From the NCBI GenBank assembly GCA_021401465.1, contig JADDMT010000030.1:1-64000 (forward strand): a stretch of DNA of 64,000 nucleotides, read 5' to 3'. The position numbers and the translations under genes are program-made. Positions 33,484 through 45,100 of the stretch are shown here, piece after piece. The first letter of the stretch is position 1. The number at the start of each line of letters is the position of its first letter. Under the pieces are notes generated by a model. That model saw nothing but the letters and a program-made list of their open reading frames with translations. It was not told the DNA's origin and did not search any database. The stretch is from Teratosphaeria epicoccoides (Eukaryota > Ascomycota > Dothideomycetes > Mycosphaerellales > Teratosphaeriaceae).

Positions 33484-33860
33484 GATGGGATTGGATGGAT
33501 TGGATGAGACGGGATGACATGAGATGGATTGGGTGACGTGGGATGCCATGAGATGGGATTGCATGGATGGGATCGGATGGATGGGACTGCATGAGATAGA
33601 ATGACATGAGATAGTACTACATGAGACATGATTGCATGAGACGGGATCAGATGGATGGATTGCATGGGTAGATCGGTGACGGGATTGAATAGATGGGATT
33701 ACTTGGGATGGGATTGCATGAGATGGGAATGGAGGGGTAGGATCGGGTGGATGGGACTGCATGAGATAGAATGACATGAGACATGATTGCATGAGGTAGG
33801 ATTACATGAGATAGGCTTTCACGAGAAAGCTTCGCACGGGACCGGATCGCGTGAGACGAG
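33484..33860 (+). repeat. Minisatellite of GGATTGCATGAGATG-type units
   Basis: About 380 bp of degenerate 14-20 bp units starting 85 bp after the stop codon of the 423-residue gene. A longer block (GATCGG.TGGATGGGACTGCATGAGATAGAATGACATGAGA) occurs at about 33569 and 33741, which gives a higher-order repeat. Minus-strand frames through it (HPIPSMQSHLMAS and similar) are artefacts. Confidence 0.9.
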
Positions 33861-34023
33861 ATGTCCGCGGCAGAAGAGAGGCCCAGACGCCATTTCAACA
33901 GATGACATATACTCGAAAGGAGAGATTCACTCTCTCATCAATTCACCAGCCCGCTTCTATTCGTCTCACCCACTTCCACTCATCCCTCAAACGCTCTCAA
34001 CCCATCTCCTCTGGAATTGAATA

Positions 34024-34203
34024 ATGTCGCCAGTACACCGGTATCGCCAAGACGAGCTGCTTGGTACGGCGAACGCTGAAACGCACTTGCCTCCCCGGAA
34101 GCCTGAACATGCCGCATACTCGCTCATCGAGCATTTCATCGGCGTCAGGATCCCGGCCTTCTTCAGCATCGCGCGGGTAGATCGTGACATCGTCGTTGTC
34201 TGA
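34024..34203 (+). CDS. Small hypothetical protein, 59 aa
   Basis: A complete short frame from ATG 34024 to TGA 34203 with good codon bias. It begins after a pyrimidine-rich leader (CTCAACCCATCTCCTCTGG), as fungal starts often do. The product has a polar N-terminus and an amphipathic or hydrophobic part (SLIEHFIGVRIPAFFSIARV). No family recognised. A minus-strand frame over the same bases lacks these features. Confidence 0.4.
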   Translation: MSPVHRYRQDELLGTANAETHLPPRKPEHAAYSLIEHFIGVRIPAFFSIARVDRDIVVV

Positions 34204-34404
34204 TCCGGTTCAGACGTCCTTCATATCGGGAGATAGAACACTTCAAACTAATCGGGGATGCTGTTGTTCATGTCGGCGTGACAGAGTTTTGGCTGCCTTT
34301 GTGTAAACTATGACCTTGCACCTTCTTTTGCATTGACTGTCGCGTCTACTTTCTGATTCTCTCGCTCGCTTACGCCCTCCTGCTCGCCTACACCCTTGCT
34401 GTGA

Positions 34405-34563
34405 TCAATCAAGAGCAGCGGCAGTGAAGGACAGATGTTCTCTGTCGACGTTGTAATTGATATGGCTAAAGTCCTTGAGCTCTGCGATGCGCATGGTATT
34501 GTCGGAGCTCATGGAGTGGACAGGTTCAGTACCTTTGGTTGTAATAGCAGCGAACAGCTTCAT
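34405..34563 (-). CDS. Short exon resembling the first two thirds of a ubiquitin-like domain
   Basis: The frame from ATG 34563 to TGA 34405 encodes 52 residues with strong third-position C/G bias. Its spacing recalls ubiquitin: MKLF at the start, a Gly at 11, Thr at 12, SSD at 19-21, a Lys-Asp in the helix position, and a hydrophobic LSF near residue 45 where ubiquitin has LIF. It stops where the second half of the fold should begin. The frame also stays open for a few codons before the ATG, so it may be an internal or last exon. The resemblance is by eye and may be chance. A truncated gene copy is an alternative. Confidence 0.3.
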   Translation of the reverse strand: MKLFAAITTKGTEPVHSMSSDNTMRIAELKDFSHINYNVDREHLSFTAAALD

Positions 34564-34993
34564 GGGCAAATCGAGGATCCTGACCTCTTCTCACATTCAG
34601 GGAGCCATTCGGACTTCGGCTTCTGGTATTTATCTCTACTGCAACGGGGGCCTGCTTCCGCTCGAAGCGCTGTAGCCGGACTCTGCGGTGCACAGAACGA
34701 GGCATGAAATCGTCGTCTCCACCAAGGCTTGGACGCAGAGACCTCCTCGGCTGCTTGTAAGGGTGCTGATGAGGGCATGGAGGAGTCGTCACACCGCGGT
34801 AATGGTGTCGGCAGGCGCAGAGCCAGACGGAGGCGTGTCGAAAGCTGCCCATGCTCTTTACCTGACTATGCATCCATTCTGTCAGCTGCTTACAGCACAC
34901 CAACATGTCGTCGCAAGCTATCTTGTGCATCACGCACATCCTTGCTAGTCTGGCTGTAAATTTCCCTGGGCTCAGATCTCGATGCGATGCCAT
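34526..34993 (-). CDS. Hypothetical gene candidate, possible two exons, 124-155 aa
   Basis: The frame from ATG 34993 is open to the TGA at 34526. A CAG|GTAAAG donor at 34861 and a CATCAG acceptor at 34766 define a 96-bp intron that keeps the frame; spliced, the product is 124 residues. Exon 1 is Cys/Met-rich (CVMHKIACDDMLVCCKQL). Exon 2 is basic (DFMPRSVHRRVRLQRFERKQ). The 3' end overlaps the ubiquitin-like frame at 34405-34563 in another phase, so at least one of the two is wrong or they are alternative exons. Confidence 0.3.
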   Translation of the reverse strand: MASHRDLSPGKFTARLARMCVMHKIACDDMLVCCKQLTEWMHSQVKSMGSFRHASVWLCACRHHYRGVTTPPCPHQHPYKQPRRSLRPSLGGDDDFMPRSVHRRVRLQRFERKQAPVAVEINTRSRSPNGSLNVRRGQDPRFAHEAVRCYYNQRY

Positions 34994-34999
34994 TGGCGC

Positions 35000-35925
35000 C
35001 AACTTGGGTGAAGGAAGGTGGGTTGGGGAGTGGAAAGGCGTTCGAGGAGGTGGCGGATACGGCGTCAGAGAAGGAAGAGCGTCATGATGTGTTGCAGTTC
35101 ATCCATGTGGCAGCGTAGCAGCATTGTCGATGGCATGGAGAAGCCTACGGACTATGCTAGCATGGCGCTCTGAGCGCCTTGTCCTTTCGGGTCTGCCCGA
35201 TTGCCTTCTTTTAGTCAACTTTGGCCGCATGGGAGATCTCCATTGTCTGTTCCTCGATGAGACGATGACTACGTGGGAACACTTGCCAGCACGCTGAAGA
35301 GCAGGGCGGACGTCAGTCAGGAAGGTCCGCTTGCTCGACTCGACAATCGCAACTGCATAGAGGTCACATCTACTCATGGGTTAGTCGCCTCGCCACTTGA
35401 GAAAATGAGGCGAAGGGTGAACAGTGACAGTGCACTACACTGATCTGCCACTCAGATAGCTGAGATAGTAGTAGCACCGGCGCTAGTGAGTAAGAAGACA
35501 AGCATTCGACGTGAACCCGCGAGACCGTCTCGAGGCCAACTCTGAATTCCGTCTTTCATCTCCCACTCCTGTCCACTAGCTTCATCTCTTAAGCACGGCG
35601 GATCACCATGACATGATACTCGGATAGGACCTCTAATGCAATGGTCACGAGGCTGTCTCCGCCTGATGGAGCAGACTCGACATGAGCGCCATCTCTTACG
35701 CCAGCCAGACGCCGGCTATAGAGCCATAGATACCAGCCTCAATGCTACATTGTATCGGTAGCTATTGCGCCAATGTTCTCGTCAGCATCGGTATCGATGA
35801 TTCAGCTGCCGGCGAAGATGGGGCGATCGAGCCATCGACGCGGTGTTGAGGAGACCTTGGTCCCGAACAGCAACCAACTAAGACCGCGAAGCCAACCGCA
35901 AGGAAGCTAGCAGTCAGAGGATAAA
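35000..35925. other. No supported gene
   Basis: Mixed composition and only short frames. One short stretch shortly before 35926 (PTKTAKPTARKL in one frame) looks coding-like and basic but is too short to call. Confidence 0.35.
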
Positions 35926-36204
35926 ATGAAGACAGCAACGCGCAGGTTTTCGGTAGGCTATGAGATTGTAGAAGTCATGATACAAGCCGTAGAGGACACT
36001 TTCGTGAAGAAGCTAAGGACAACGCGAGGACAGGTTAGACACACTCTAGATGCACCTGAGTCCAAAGCACCCGTGTACAGCAGACCTAGAAGGCGAGCTG
36101 CTGCTAAGGCAGGAACCAAGGTGCAGAACGATCTTGCGAGGGAAGATATTTGCGCTAGGCATGAGGAGAGCACAAAGAGCCACTATACCTGCCTATACGT
36201 CTGA
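35926..36204 (+). CDS. Open frame of 92 aa at the island edge, doubtful
   Basis: ATG 35926 to TGA 36204. The product is basic (SRPRRRAAAKAGTKVQ) with an N-terminal amphipathic helix. It lies immediately before the RIP-mutated block that starts near 36200 and has some TAG-rich flanking. It could be the remains of a larger gene eroded by RIP leaking from the adjacent repeats, or chance. No family recognised. Confidence 0.3.
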   Translation: MKTATRRFSVGYEIVEVMIQAVEDTFVKKLRTTRGQVRHTLDAPESKAPVYSRPRRRAAAKAGTKVQNDLAREDICARHEESTKSHYTCLYV

Positions 36205-37265
36205 CTTTCTACAACCTACTACTCTCGCAGATTACAGCCTACCGCGTTAGGATGGATTAGCGAAGTCCCTTTAGACACATTAACTATAGTAGCTGCCAAG
36301 ATAATAGTGTCATAGTATAGTACGCTATATACATAGACATTCGCAATTAACTTAGTCAAATTATACAACTGCATTTATGCCTATACTCTTGCACGCAGAT
36401 TGCTAGAAGATGTCTAATATAGATCACGAGCTTGCCTTATACATGCCTGACCTCTTGCATCTTAATTTCAAATGCTGCTAGCGTTATAAGGCATTAGTCT
36501 ATTCTAGAACATCTCTAAGGCTTACTTAGAAATACATTTGGTTATTCTAGGGGTAGACAATGTTAACAATAGCGCTCCCTCCTAAGACTAGGGGCTAGTC
36601 TTAGTGCTTAGCGAGTAGTAGTAAGCACAAGCGCGATTAGATGCGAGCTAAGGGGTAAGCCTAGGTTAAGTAATTACAAGCTAAACATAATAATATGCAT
36701 ACTAAGCATAATAGCTAGCCTGACGACTTTAAGCTATGTCCTAAGGTAGAGATGCTAAGGCATCGCTGTCTTTCTAGGAATTGCTATAGCTTCTTAGTTT
36801 AATTCCGCAGGTTGACGTCCTAGTTGCCTATATAGCTAAGGTAAAAGTATAGGGCTTGCAAAGCGCGGCTTAGGCCGCGCTAATAGAACTCTAATATAAG
36901 CAGCTTTTCTAGCTTAGATTGTAAGCAGAACTAGTCATTTACTTAGTCGTGCTCTTGTAACACTATAGTACATTCTGCGCATAGTTTGATGCGTAGAAAA
37001 ACAATCTAGAAGGGTATAGAAGGGCAGTAGATGTCGAAGTTTTAAGTGTATCTACAAGTTCGAAATCCATAATACTTGACTATTACTTACATTGTTCGAC
37101 TCTCTACCTGCTAACATGCCGCTTAAATCGTTCTTAGGTAGCATCATGAGTGTAAAACATGTCACTACAAGATAGTATTCAAGATAGCAATAAATTTAGC
37201 CTTAAGTATAAGGGTTATTAGGAAAGCTTTATAGCGCTAACATATTACTTCTATGAGTAGCCTTA
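36205..37265. other. RIP-degenerate DNA without readable genes
   Basis: AT-rich, CA/TG-depleted sequence with frequent TAG/CTA. No domain could be read on either strand. Confidence 0.5.
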
Positions 37266-38890
37266 GGGCCCTTTTAGTTGCTTTAATCGCGCCTTAATTG
37301 TAGTAGCGCGATTAAGGTATTAGCGTAATTAGCAGATCCTTTTAGTTAAATCTTAATCGCAGTAGTATAATTTAGCTTAATTATAGTTATTCACTTAATT
37401 ATCTAGAAGTAGTATAGTTAGCTAGTCTTGGCATGCTTTTTGAGATGTTAGTCTATAGCTAGATTACGCTTTAGCGCATAAGACTATTTACCTTATTCTT
37501 TATAATACTAATTTTATAACTATGCTATTAAACACTTGTTCTTAGCGCTAGTTGTAGTATTAGTCTTCCCTACTCTATTACTATCGATTACTACAGTTGT
37601 AGTTATTCTAATCGCACTATGTGCTACGCTAGCGCTAGCTCTTTCTTTACTAGTAGCAAGTAGCATTCTTCCTTAAAGCTACTATGATACTACTTAAGGA
37701 GTACATCTAGTTAATACCGCTTAGTATTCGCAGTGTTTATAAGGACGCAGAGCACAGTAAATGCAAGACGAGGTAGTTGCTAGCGTAATGAGGCTGCCTA
37801 TTTAAACACATGCGATGCAGGCTAGACTAATTAATGGCATTGTTAGAGCTTACTAGCCTTGAGGATAGTCGCTAGATTAGTCACCTTTAGAAGCTTATCA
37901 TCTTTCTGTATATCGTTAGCTCTAGCTGCAATTATTCGACTGTAATAGAGCTGTTTTATTACTTATCTTCTATAATCTATGCGGTCTTCTACGAGGTGCT
38001 TAAGGCAATAGTGCCTTTACATAGGCAGCTTGTCAAACTAGCGGTTACGTTAGACGTTAAAGAGCTTGTAGTAAAGGACGAGATTAGTGTAAAAGATAAG
38101 AGGGAGGGTAAATACTAGCCGTGGTTTCAAGGAGTAGTTAGTACTCTTAATAGCTTGCATATCTACACCTTTGTCAAGTCAGGAGATTAAGCGCTATACT
38201 GTAATCGCAAGGGGTTCCTGTCAATTAACGTGTTAGTAGTAGTTAATCACAAAAGGCGCTTTACCTTTATATACCCTAGGTAGGAAGGATCTGCTCATGA
38301 CAGTTGTGTGTTAGTAGCTACTAAGTCGTTAATAACAGACAGGCTACAGGTACTAGTCAGATGCTATTATCTGGCAGATGCTAGCTATACTAACTCCGCC
38401 ATGACTTTGGTTCCCTATAGGGGTATTAGGTATTACTTAAAGGAGCAGTATAACGCGAAGGACACGCCGCACATACCTAAGGAGCTCTTTAACCTTCGTT
38501 ACTTGTCGCTTCGCAATGTTATAGAGCGCTACTTTAGTATCTTTAAAAACCGCTTTAGGATCTTCTAAACTATGCCTTTGCTATATGATATGAAGGACCT
38601 TAATTGACTAGTATATACCTATACTACTCTTTACAACTTCCTAACTAACACATGCTTAGTTGCAGACAAGCGCGAGTACATAGTACCCTTTAAGCGTAAC
38701 GCCTATAACTACTATAAGGGCACTTAACGCGGTACGTTAATAGACGAGCACGAGATGCTTGAGGTGTAGCGGCAAGCTCTTGTTAGCGATTTCACGATAG
38801 TTAAAAAGTGTGAGATTATTGCAGAAGATATGTAGTCTGCATACCTAAGGTATAAGAGCTAAGCGCGTATAGTAGATTTTAATAGGTAAC
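37266..38890 (+). mobile_element. PIF/Harbinger-like DNA transposon remnant with DDE transposase
   Basis: A candidate left end GGGCCCTTTTAGTTGCTTTA lies at 37267. From about 37840 a plus-strand frame interrupted by TAG codons reads as a HARBI1-type transposase (DDE_Tnp_4 family). It has a leading helical region, the block RKGFLSINVLVVVN, then EGSAHDS, YYLADASY, LVPYRG and RNVIERYF. In the first catalytic block the expected Asp-Gly reads Asn-Ser (38149-38154), both explained by TpG to TpA changes. The second Asp (38377) and the Glu (38524) remain. The longest uninterrupted part is 38308-38568. Inactivated by RIP. No right terminal repeat was found with certainty; the Gypsy A LTR at 40499 may have inserted near it. 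Confidence 0.8.
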
Positions 38891-39180
38891 AAGGTATACG
38901 TCATGTTAATTGATTAGTGCGGTGTTATAGGTAACAAGCGAGGTATTATAGGAGTTGTTTCCTGCGGCAAGGCAATTAGGAGAAAGGGAGAATGTAGTAG
39001 GAGTATAGGACATAGGCATGTGCCTACATATAGATGTTTTTTGTATATAATTTTGGATATTTTCTAGGCATTCTACATTTCATGCCCGCTAAGCTAACAA
39101 TGCGTTCATCGCATAGTTCTAGACCCCTTATTATCGATATTCCGGAACCTACTGTCTAGCTAGTAATGCCCCAAGCATAC

Positions 39181-39200
39181 CACCCCCCCCCCCCCCCCCT
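39181..39200 (+). repeat. Homopolymer C tract
   Basis: About 18 consecutive C (with a leading CA) between the transposase and the Myb/SANT-like frame. Long C runs are unusual inside RIP-mutated DNA. Confidence 0.9.
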
Positions 39201-39514
39201 ACCCCCTTGACTACCTCTAACTCAATTTACCTTAGCACTATCACTGTCGAAGCTGTGATCTAGCGCGTACACATGAGCTTCTTAATAGCAAGCAGAGCCT
39301 TAAGCTATATCTTAGCTTTTGCTTTGTTTATTAGAGTATCTATAATAATAGCTACTTTGTCTAGTATGAGGTTAAATTTGCTACTATAAAAGAGGATGTC
39401 TGCGGCGCGGCTCACACTACTCTCTAGCATCGCTAGCATTAGTAGCAGCTCTAGCAGCGGCGGCATGATAGTATTAGCATTAAAGGCTTACATAGTCTCA
39501 CGTAACTCTGCTAG

Positions 39515-40168
39515 TTATAACACTACTACCTTACGCTTTAAGATCTTTCTGCTAGGCCTTGTTAACAGGCTCGAATCTGATTGCTCTATATGCGCAGAAG
39601 GACTAGAGGAGGTATCACTGCTACTATCTACTACTAAAAGGCCCTCTGCGTTTGCTCTAGTAGCTAACATACTATTAAATAGCTCCCTAAGTATGTCTGC
39701 TATATAGAGCGGCGTCTTTGCGAACTTCTTCGCGTCCTCATATGCCTTAAAGTAACGCCTCATCATGTCCTCAGGAGTAGTAGGACACTTAGTATCCTCA
39801 TTAATGCTCTAACAAGATTACCTGTTAAGGTTAGTCTACTTACGCAAGTTACACTTGAGATTACTAATCTTCGTCTTTAGCTTATTAATAGTAAGCGCCT
39901 TTGCTATGTCCGGATCTTCGCATGCTACCTTTACCTCTAATAACGCCCTCTGTAGCGCCTGTAGCTTATATGAGTTATCTAGACACTCGCTAGCTAAGAT
40001 TAAATCTTGTAACGACTTTACTAACTTATCTTCTATTACCTTAGTCTACTAGACAATAACTTTCTTGTCTTTATCCTTCTTAACACTACCTTCTTCTAAT
40101 TCTTTAGTTGTAGGGAGAACTAGAGATGTCCTATACACTACTAGCGTTAATGTCCGCGACTACTTCAT
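39515..40168 (-). pseudogene. Myb/SANT-like DNA-binding protein of the Harbinger-type element, RIP-inactivated
   Basis: Read on the minus strand from ATG 40168, one frame of about 217 codons is collinear without frameshift but has six or seven TAG/TAA codons, all explained by CAG, CAA or TGG mutation. Near the start VIV is followed by two TAG in the place of two Trp, then TKVIEDKLVKSLQDL. This fits the Trp-rich first helix of Myb/SANT-like (trihelix) proteins of PIF/Harbinger elements. It is followed by LKTKISNLKCNLRK and by MRRYFKAYEDAKKFAKTPLY and LRELFNSMLAT, the usual tail of that fungal family. The C-terminal part is Ser-rich. The tail-to-tail arrangement with the transposase fits a two-gene Harbinger element. 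I infer that both belong to one transposon. Confidence 0.7.
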
Positions 40169-40498
40169 AATCTTTGTAGCTAGTATCTTGTCTTTATCTA
40201 CCTTCTTTTAAATGCGCTTTAGCTTTAACATAACTGTCGCTAGACTTAGAGATATAGTGACTTGATTAGCTGCAGCTATAGTAGTAACACTAGCCTATAC
40301 TAGTGTAGATTACAGCTAAGAGGGTATAGTAATCAATTAATTAGTAGCTATTACTAAGGGCGAAGCTCCTTATAACAGATTAGATAGCAATTTATTACTA
40401 GCCTGCAACTAAGGATCTAGGAGCGCATGCTTAGCTAGTGTAGTGCTACTACTATATAGCGATTAATAGAAAAAAAGAGTCTGTAAGCGCTAGCTAGC

Positions 40499-40939
40499 TG
40501 ATACGGTTGATACTAGGGGACCATTTGAACCGCATAGGTTCTAATAGCCGCCCTTAGCATGCAGTGACCCTGCCACATATGGCAAGGGGGTCCTTCGTAC
40601 ATACGTTGGCTCGTATGTCGTCCGAGTAGGATCAGTTGTCGACGTAGGACGCCCCCACGTCGCTAACCCTACAGTACCCCTACGGGGTTAGGCTCGGACA
40701 TGCTTTCCCTAATTGAGGAGCGTCGGGGGTTATAAGCACCCTTAGCGCTACCTCTGCGATAAGCAGAAAGCAGCGCTGTCTTGTACCTACTAAAAGGTCG
40801 GATTACTCTGTCACACTACGAGATATTTTCATATCATATAGCACATACATCTATATTAGTTCTGCTTTCTCCCCCCTGCTTTGTAGTCTAGCAGAGAATA
40901 CTACGATATGTCTAGAGCACTACGAACTCGCAACTAACG
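40499..40939 (+). repeat. Gypsy A 5' LTR, 441 bp
   Basis: It starts TGATACGGTTGATAC and ends near GCAACTAAC. It is the reverse complement of 3689-4129 with differences mainly at CA/TG. A conserved block with CATGCTTTCCCTAATTGAGG and a downstream AT-rich stretch (ATATTTTCATATCATATAGC) may include the promoter. The LTR is followed directly by gag leader sequence. Confidence 0.9.
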
Positions 40940-42180
40940 CGCAGCGAGCGCCATCCCGAGCGCCCGCGATGGCGAAGCTAGCCCGAGTAACTAGCCCGCA
41001 GAAGTAACCGCTACGAGCGACACTACATCGAGCGACAGTTCCGCTAGAGGACAATTACGCGGCGGACTAGGCAATAGACCCCCCGCATAGGGACCGCAGC
41101 TAACCCCGACTATTAACCTGGCCCTTGTAGCCATGATTGTCGATTAGGTCGCGAACTGCCTTGCGAACTAGAGCTAGAGCTACACCGCTCCTAGCAGCGA
41201 CAACGGCGAGGACGACGAAGACGTCGCTATGAGCGGTACTAACGAACTAGCAGACGAAGAAATCTAGCGAGATTTCACGCCAGGGACCCGCGAAGACAAC
41301 TTACTAGGAGGCGCAGACCCTCCGCGTATGCCCGCGAACTTAGTGCCTGAATTCAGGGCCATAGTAGGCTAACTAGGAGGTAGTCGTAACGCACGCAACC
41401 TAAAGCCGTTTAAGGGAGACACCTTAAAGGAGGCTCGAACTTTCTTGCAGGCGTGTAAGGCAGTTTTCGTGCTTAACCTACGCGGATATTCCACGGAGGG
41501 CGAACGAGTCGCCTTTAGTGTGATGTAGCTCGAAGAGGATAAGGAACCTCGCAACAATTAGCATGAGCGGTATGACCTTATGCGGGTCTACGACAGAACG
41601 TATACATGGGCGGACTTTCGCTAGTTCTGTGTCGACTAGGTCGAGGATCCGGGGAATTGCGCCCTTACCGTGTCTGTCGAGTACGAGAAGGCTAAGCAGG
41701 GGAAGGGACAAACAACCTCTAGCTTCGCAACCTATCTTGCCACGCTCGAGGGACAGATGCTACCCTATACCGAGACGCAACGCATGTAGCACTTGCTCGT
41801 CAAACTTAATGACAATCTTCAGAACACAATCATGACTTTTCATGAACTTCCGACAACTTGGCAAGACCTTGTGTCCCTTGCGACACGTATGGAAATTACC
41901 TTGAAGCGAAATGGAAAATCGGGCGGTAAGGACAATAAGCGTCTAAGCCCCGAGGACCTACTAAAGGGCTGCTATCACAAGCGCCCTAGGGGTCACGTCT
42001 AACGCGGTAGTTCATTCTAGAGGAGCAAGCCCTCTAAGCCAAAAGACGGTGGCGAGAAGCCTCCGAGTAACTGCCACATCTGTGGAGCGAGGGACTACTA
42101 GGCGGCTCGCTGTCCTAAACGAAGCGATAGGAAGAAGGTAAGCAAGGTGTCCGAAACCTCCCTAGAGGGGAGGTAAAAGA
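40940..42180 (+). pseudogene. Gypsy A gag, RIP-inactivated
   Basis: A likely start ATG at 41133 opens a frame with TAG codons at CAG/TGG positions. An acidic N-terminal part leads to a retrotransposon-gag-like helical domain (LKPFKGDTLKEARTFLQACK; later EITLKRNGKSGGKDNKRLSP) and a zinc knuckle at 42072-42113. The knuckle has the CX2CX4HX4C spacing, but the His position reads Tyr and the next residue is TAG. Both are single RIP-type transitions. The gene is therefore dead as nucleocapsid. The order LTR-gag-pol is as in Ty3/Gypsy elements. Confidence 0.85.
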
Positions 42181-45100
42181 AGGACAAGCCCGAGACAACC
42201 GAATAGCTACCGCGGGTATCTAAGCTGTCTGTCACCGATAGTGTAGACTCGTGGCCTGCCTGGCGCCTATCTGGCGCGGTCCGAGTTAATAGCTCGCTCG
42301 AGCTAGTAGACTGTATGTTAGATGACCTTGCGGAGGTTAACGTGATACCCTAGAGGGTAATCGTACGGCTCGGTTTGAAGCCGATCCTAGGAGCCCTGCT
42401 GCCTACCATGAAGTCTTTTCAGGGCGAAGGCGTAGCAGCTCGAGGCGCGTACAACGTACGCCTCTAACTCGCGGACTCCTCGGGAGAAGTGCGCGAGACT
42501 AACGAAGTCTTCTACGCCGAAGACGTTCCTAATAAGGAGCTCCTGCTCGGCCGCCCTTAGCGCTACAAGCAGGGAGTCGTTGTTAATAGAGCTACTAACA
42601 ACTAGTTCTACGGCTCTATAGGCGAAGTTCCTGCGGTACAGATGCGTGACGTACATAGCTTCTACAAGGACATGAAGAAGGTCTAATGCGTGTATGCGGT
42701 CCGCATACAGAACGTCAAGGAAGACGTTACCCTTCCGCCTGAGTTAGAGGAATACGCCGATATTTTCGACGCAGAGGCTACGGCCTATGCCCGGGCCCTA
42801 GACGCGGAACATGCGATTAACCTTAAGGAGGGTTACAATCCTCCGCATCGACCTCTGTACCCTATGTCGGAGTCGTAGCTCGAGACACTTCGAGACTACC
42901 TCTACAAGGCGCAAAGGAACGCGTGGATCCGACGAAGCGACAGCGAGGCTAGAGCGTTAGTTATGTTCGTCCCGAAGAAGGACAACACGCTCTGCCTATG
43001 CGTTAACTATAGGGGCCTTAACGCGGTAACCTAGAAGAACCGCTGCCCCCTACTACTTATTAGCGAGACGCTTGACCGCCTTAGTCGCGCCGCTATCTTC
43101 TTGTCTATCGACTTAAAGGACGCCTACTACTAGATACCGATCCGAAAGGGCGACAAGTAGAAGACCGCATTCCGAACGTAGTATAGACACTTCGAGTATA
43201 TAGTGATGCTATTTAGCTTGACTAACGCACTAGCGACGTTCTAAGCGTATATTAACCGGGCCCTAGCCGGCCTCGTTGACACCTGCTACGTAGTATATTT
43301 AGACGATATACTAGTCTATTCCGACTCGAAGGAGGAGCATATTCGGCATCTAAGTATAGTGCTCGAACGGCTCCGCAAGTTCGCTCTGTACGCGAACCTA
43401 AAGAAGTGCTCATTCCTGACGGATAGGATTAAGTTTCTCGGATACATCGTCTCTACGGAAGGAGTCATCATGGATGACCGAAGGGTGTCTGTAATCGCGG
43501 AGTAGCTGCGGCTAACTACCCTCCGAGAAGTGCAGGTGTTCCTAGGATTTACTAACTTCTACCGCAGATTCATACGATCTTACTCGAAGATCGTGGCTCC
43601 CCTCACGGCCCTCGCAAAGGGCGCGGTTCGAGGAAAAAAGCCAGGGAAAGTGCCTTAGGAGGAGGCTTAGAGCAAGGCCTTCTCTGAACTTAAAGCAGCT
43701 TTTCAAACTGCGCCTATACTTTGGCACTTTGACCTCGCTGCGAAGATCCGGATAGAGACCGATGCTTCAAAATTCGCAATAGCCGCAATTATATCGCAGC
43801 TCTAGTCGCATGAAGGCAGTACGCGATAGTACCCGATTGCCTTCTAGTCGCGGAAGATGCAGGGCGCTAAGCTTAACTACGAGACTTACGACTAAGAGCT
43901 TTTAGCTATTATTGACAGCTTCAAGGAGTACTGACACTACCTCGAAGGCGCAGCGTACCCTATTAAGGTGCTTACTAACCATAACAACCTTCGCGGCTTC
44001 ATGGGCGTGAAGCAGCTAAGTAGTCGGCAAGCAAGGTAGGCGACTTTCCTCGCTAGCTTTGACTTCGTTATCTAGCATCGTTCTAGAAAGACAAATCCGG
44101 CCGACAGTCCTTCGCGACGACCGGACTACGACACTAGGGAAGAGGGTAACTAACAGCTTCTCCCTACGCTGCAAACGAAGCTTACAGTTTAGGGCGGCGA
44201 TCTGTCGTTAGCTCCTCTTGTAGGTCGACTACAGGTCTAATGGGGCCTCACGGCCTCCGCTAGTGACGAACCCTCCTATCCGGCAGTTATGGCGACTATG
44301 TCTAGCTCGATCCGTGCGGTAGTTAACTAGCTCACATGCGGTAAGCATGCGATGTCTAAAGAACCCTTTGAAGAAGTCTCGAGACTTATTCAGCGGTTGC
44401 AAGAGCGAGAACCGGAGTTAATTAATGAGGGTGTAGCCCTCTAGGACACTGTAGGCGGTCCGAAGTACTAGACTAAGTCAGGCGATTTGTGGTACTTTGA
44501 CAATAGGCTCTACGTACCCGCTAACTACGCACTCTGTTCGCAGCTCCTCCGTATTCATCATGACGATAAACTCGCGGGCCATTTTGGCGTAGAGAAGACG
44601 AACGCACTTCTCGGACGTAAATACTAGTAGCCTACGCTAGAACAGGATGTCTCTGACTATGTCAAATCCTGCCAGACGTGCCAGATTAGCAAATCTCGGC
44701 GCTATCGCCCCTACGGCGATGCTTAGGCGCTCCTACTACTAGAGAGACCATGGCAAGACTTGACCATGGATTTCATTACCGATTTGCTGCTAGCAAAGTA
44801 GAAAGGCAATGTAGTTGATGCTGTCCTTGTAGTAGTCGACTGATACTCGAAGATGAATATCTTTATCCTATGTACAAAAAAGTGCATAAGTAGCAAGCTT
44901 GCGCGGCTACTTCGCGACGAAGTCATATGGCGCTTTAGTGTCCCCCAAAGTATCCTATTAGATCGAGGTTCTGTCTTTACTAGTGAATACTAGCAAGAAT
45001 TTGTGTTTGAAGCGCGTGTTAAGCACTGCCTAAGTACAGCATTCCATCTACAGACTAATGGTTAGACTAAACGTATGAACTAGACTCTTAAGTAGTACCT

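Noticed and set aside
33335..33898. Minus-strand frames up to 345 codons rich in HPIPSMQSH
   Set aside because: They are made by the minisatellite plus the antisense of the 423-residue gene. The plus-strand gene has better codon bias and a membrane segment.
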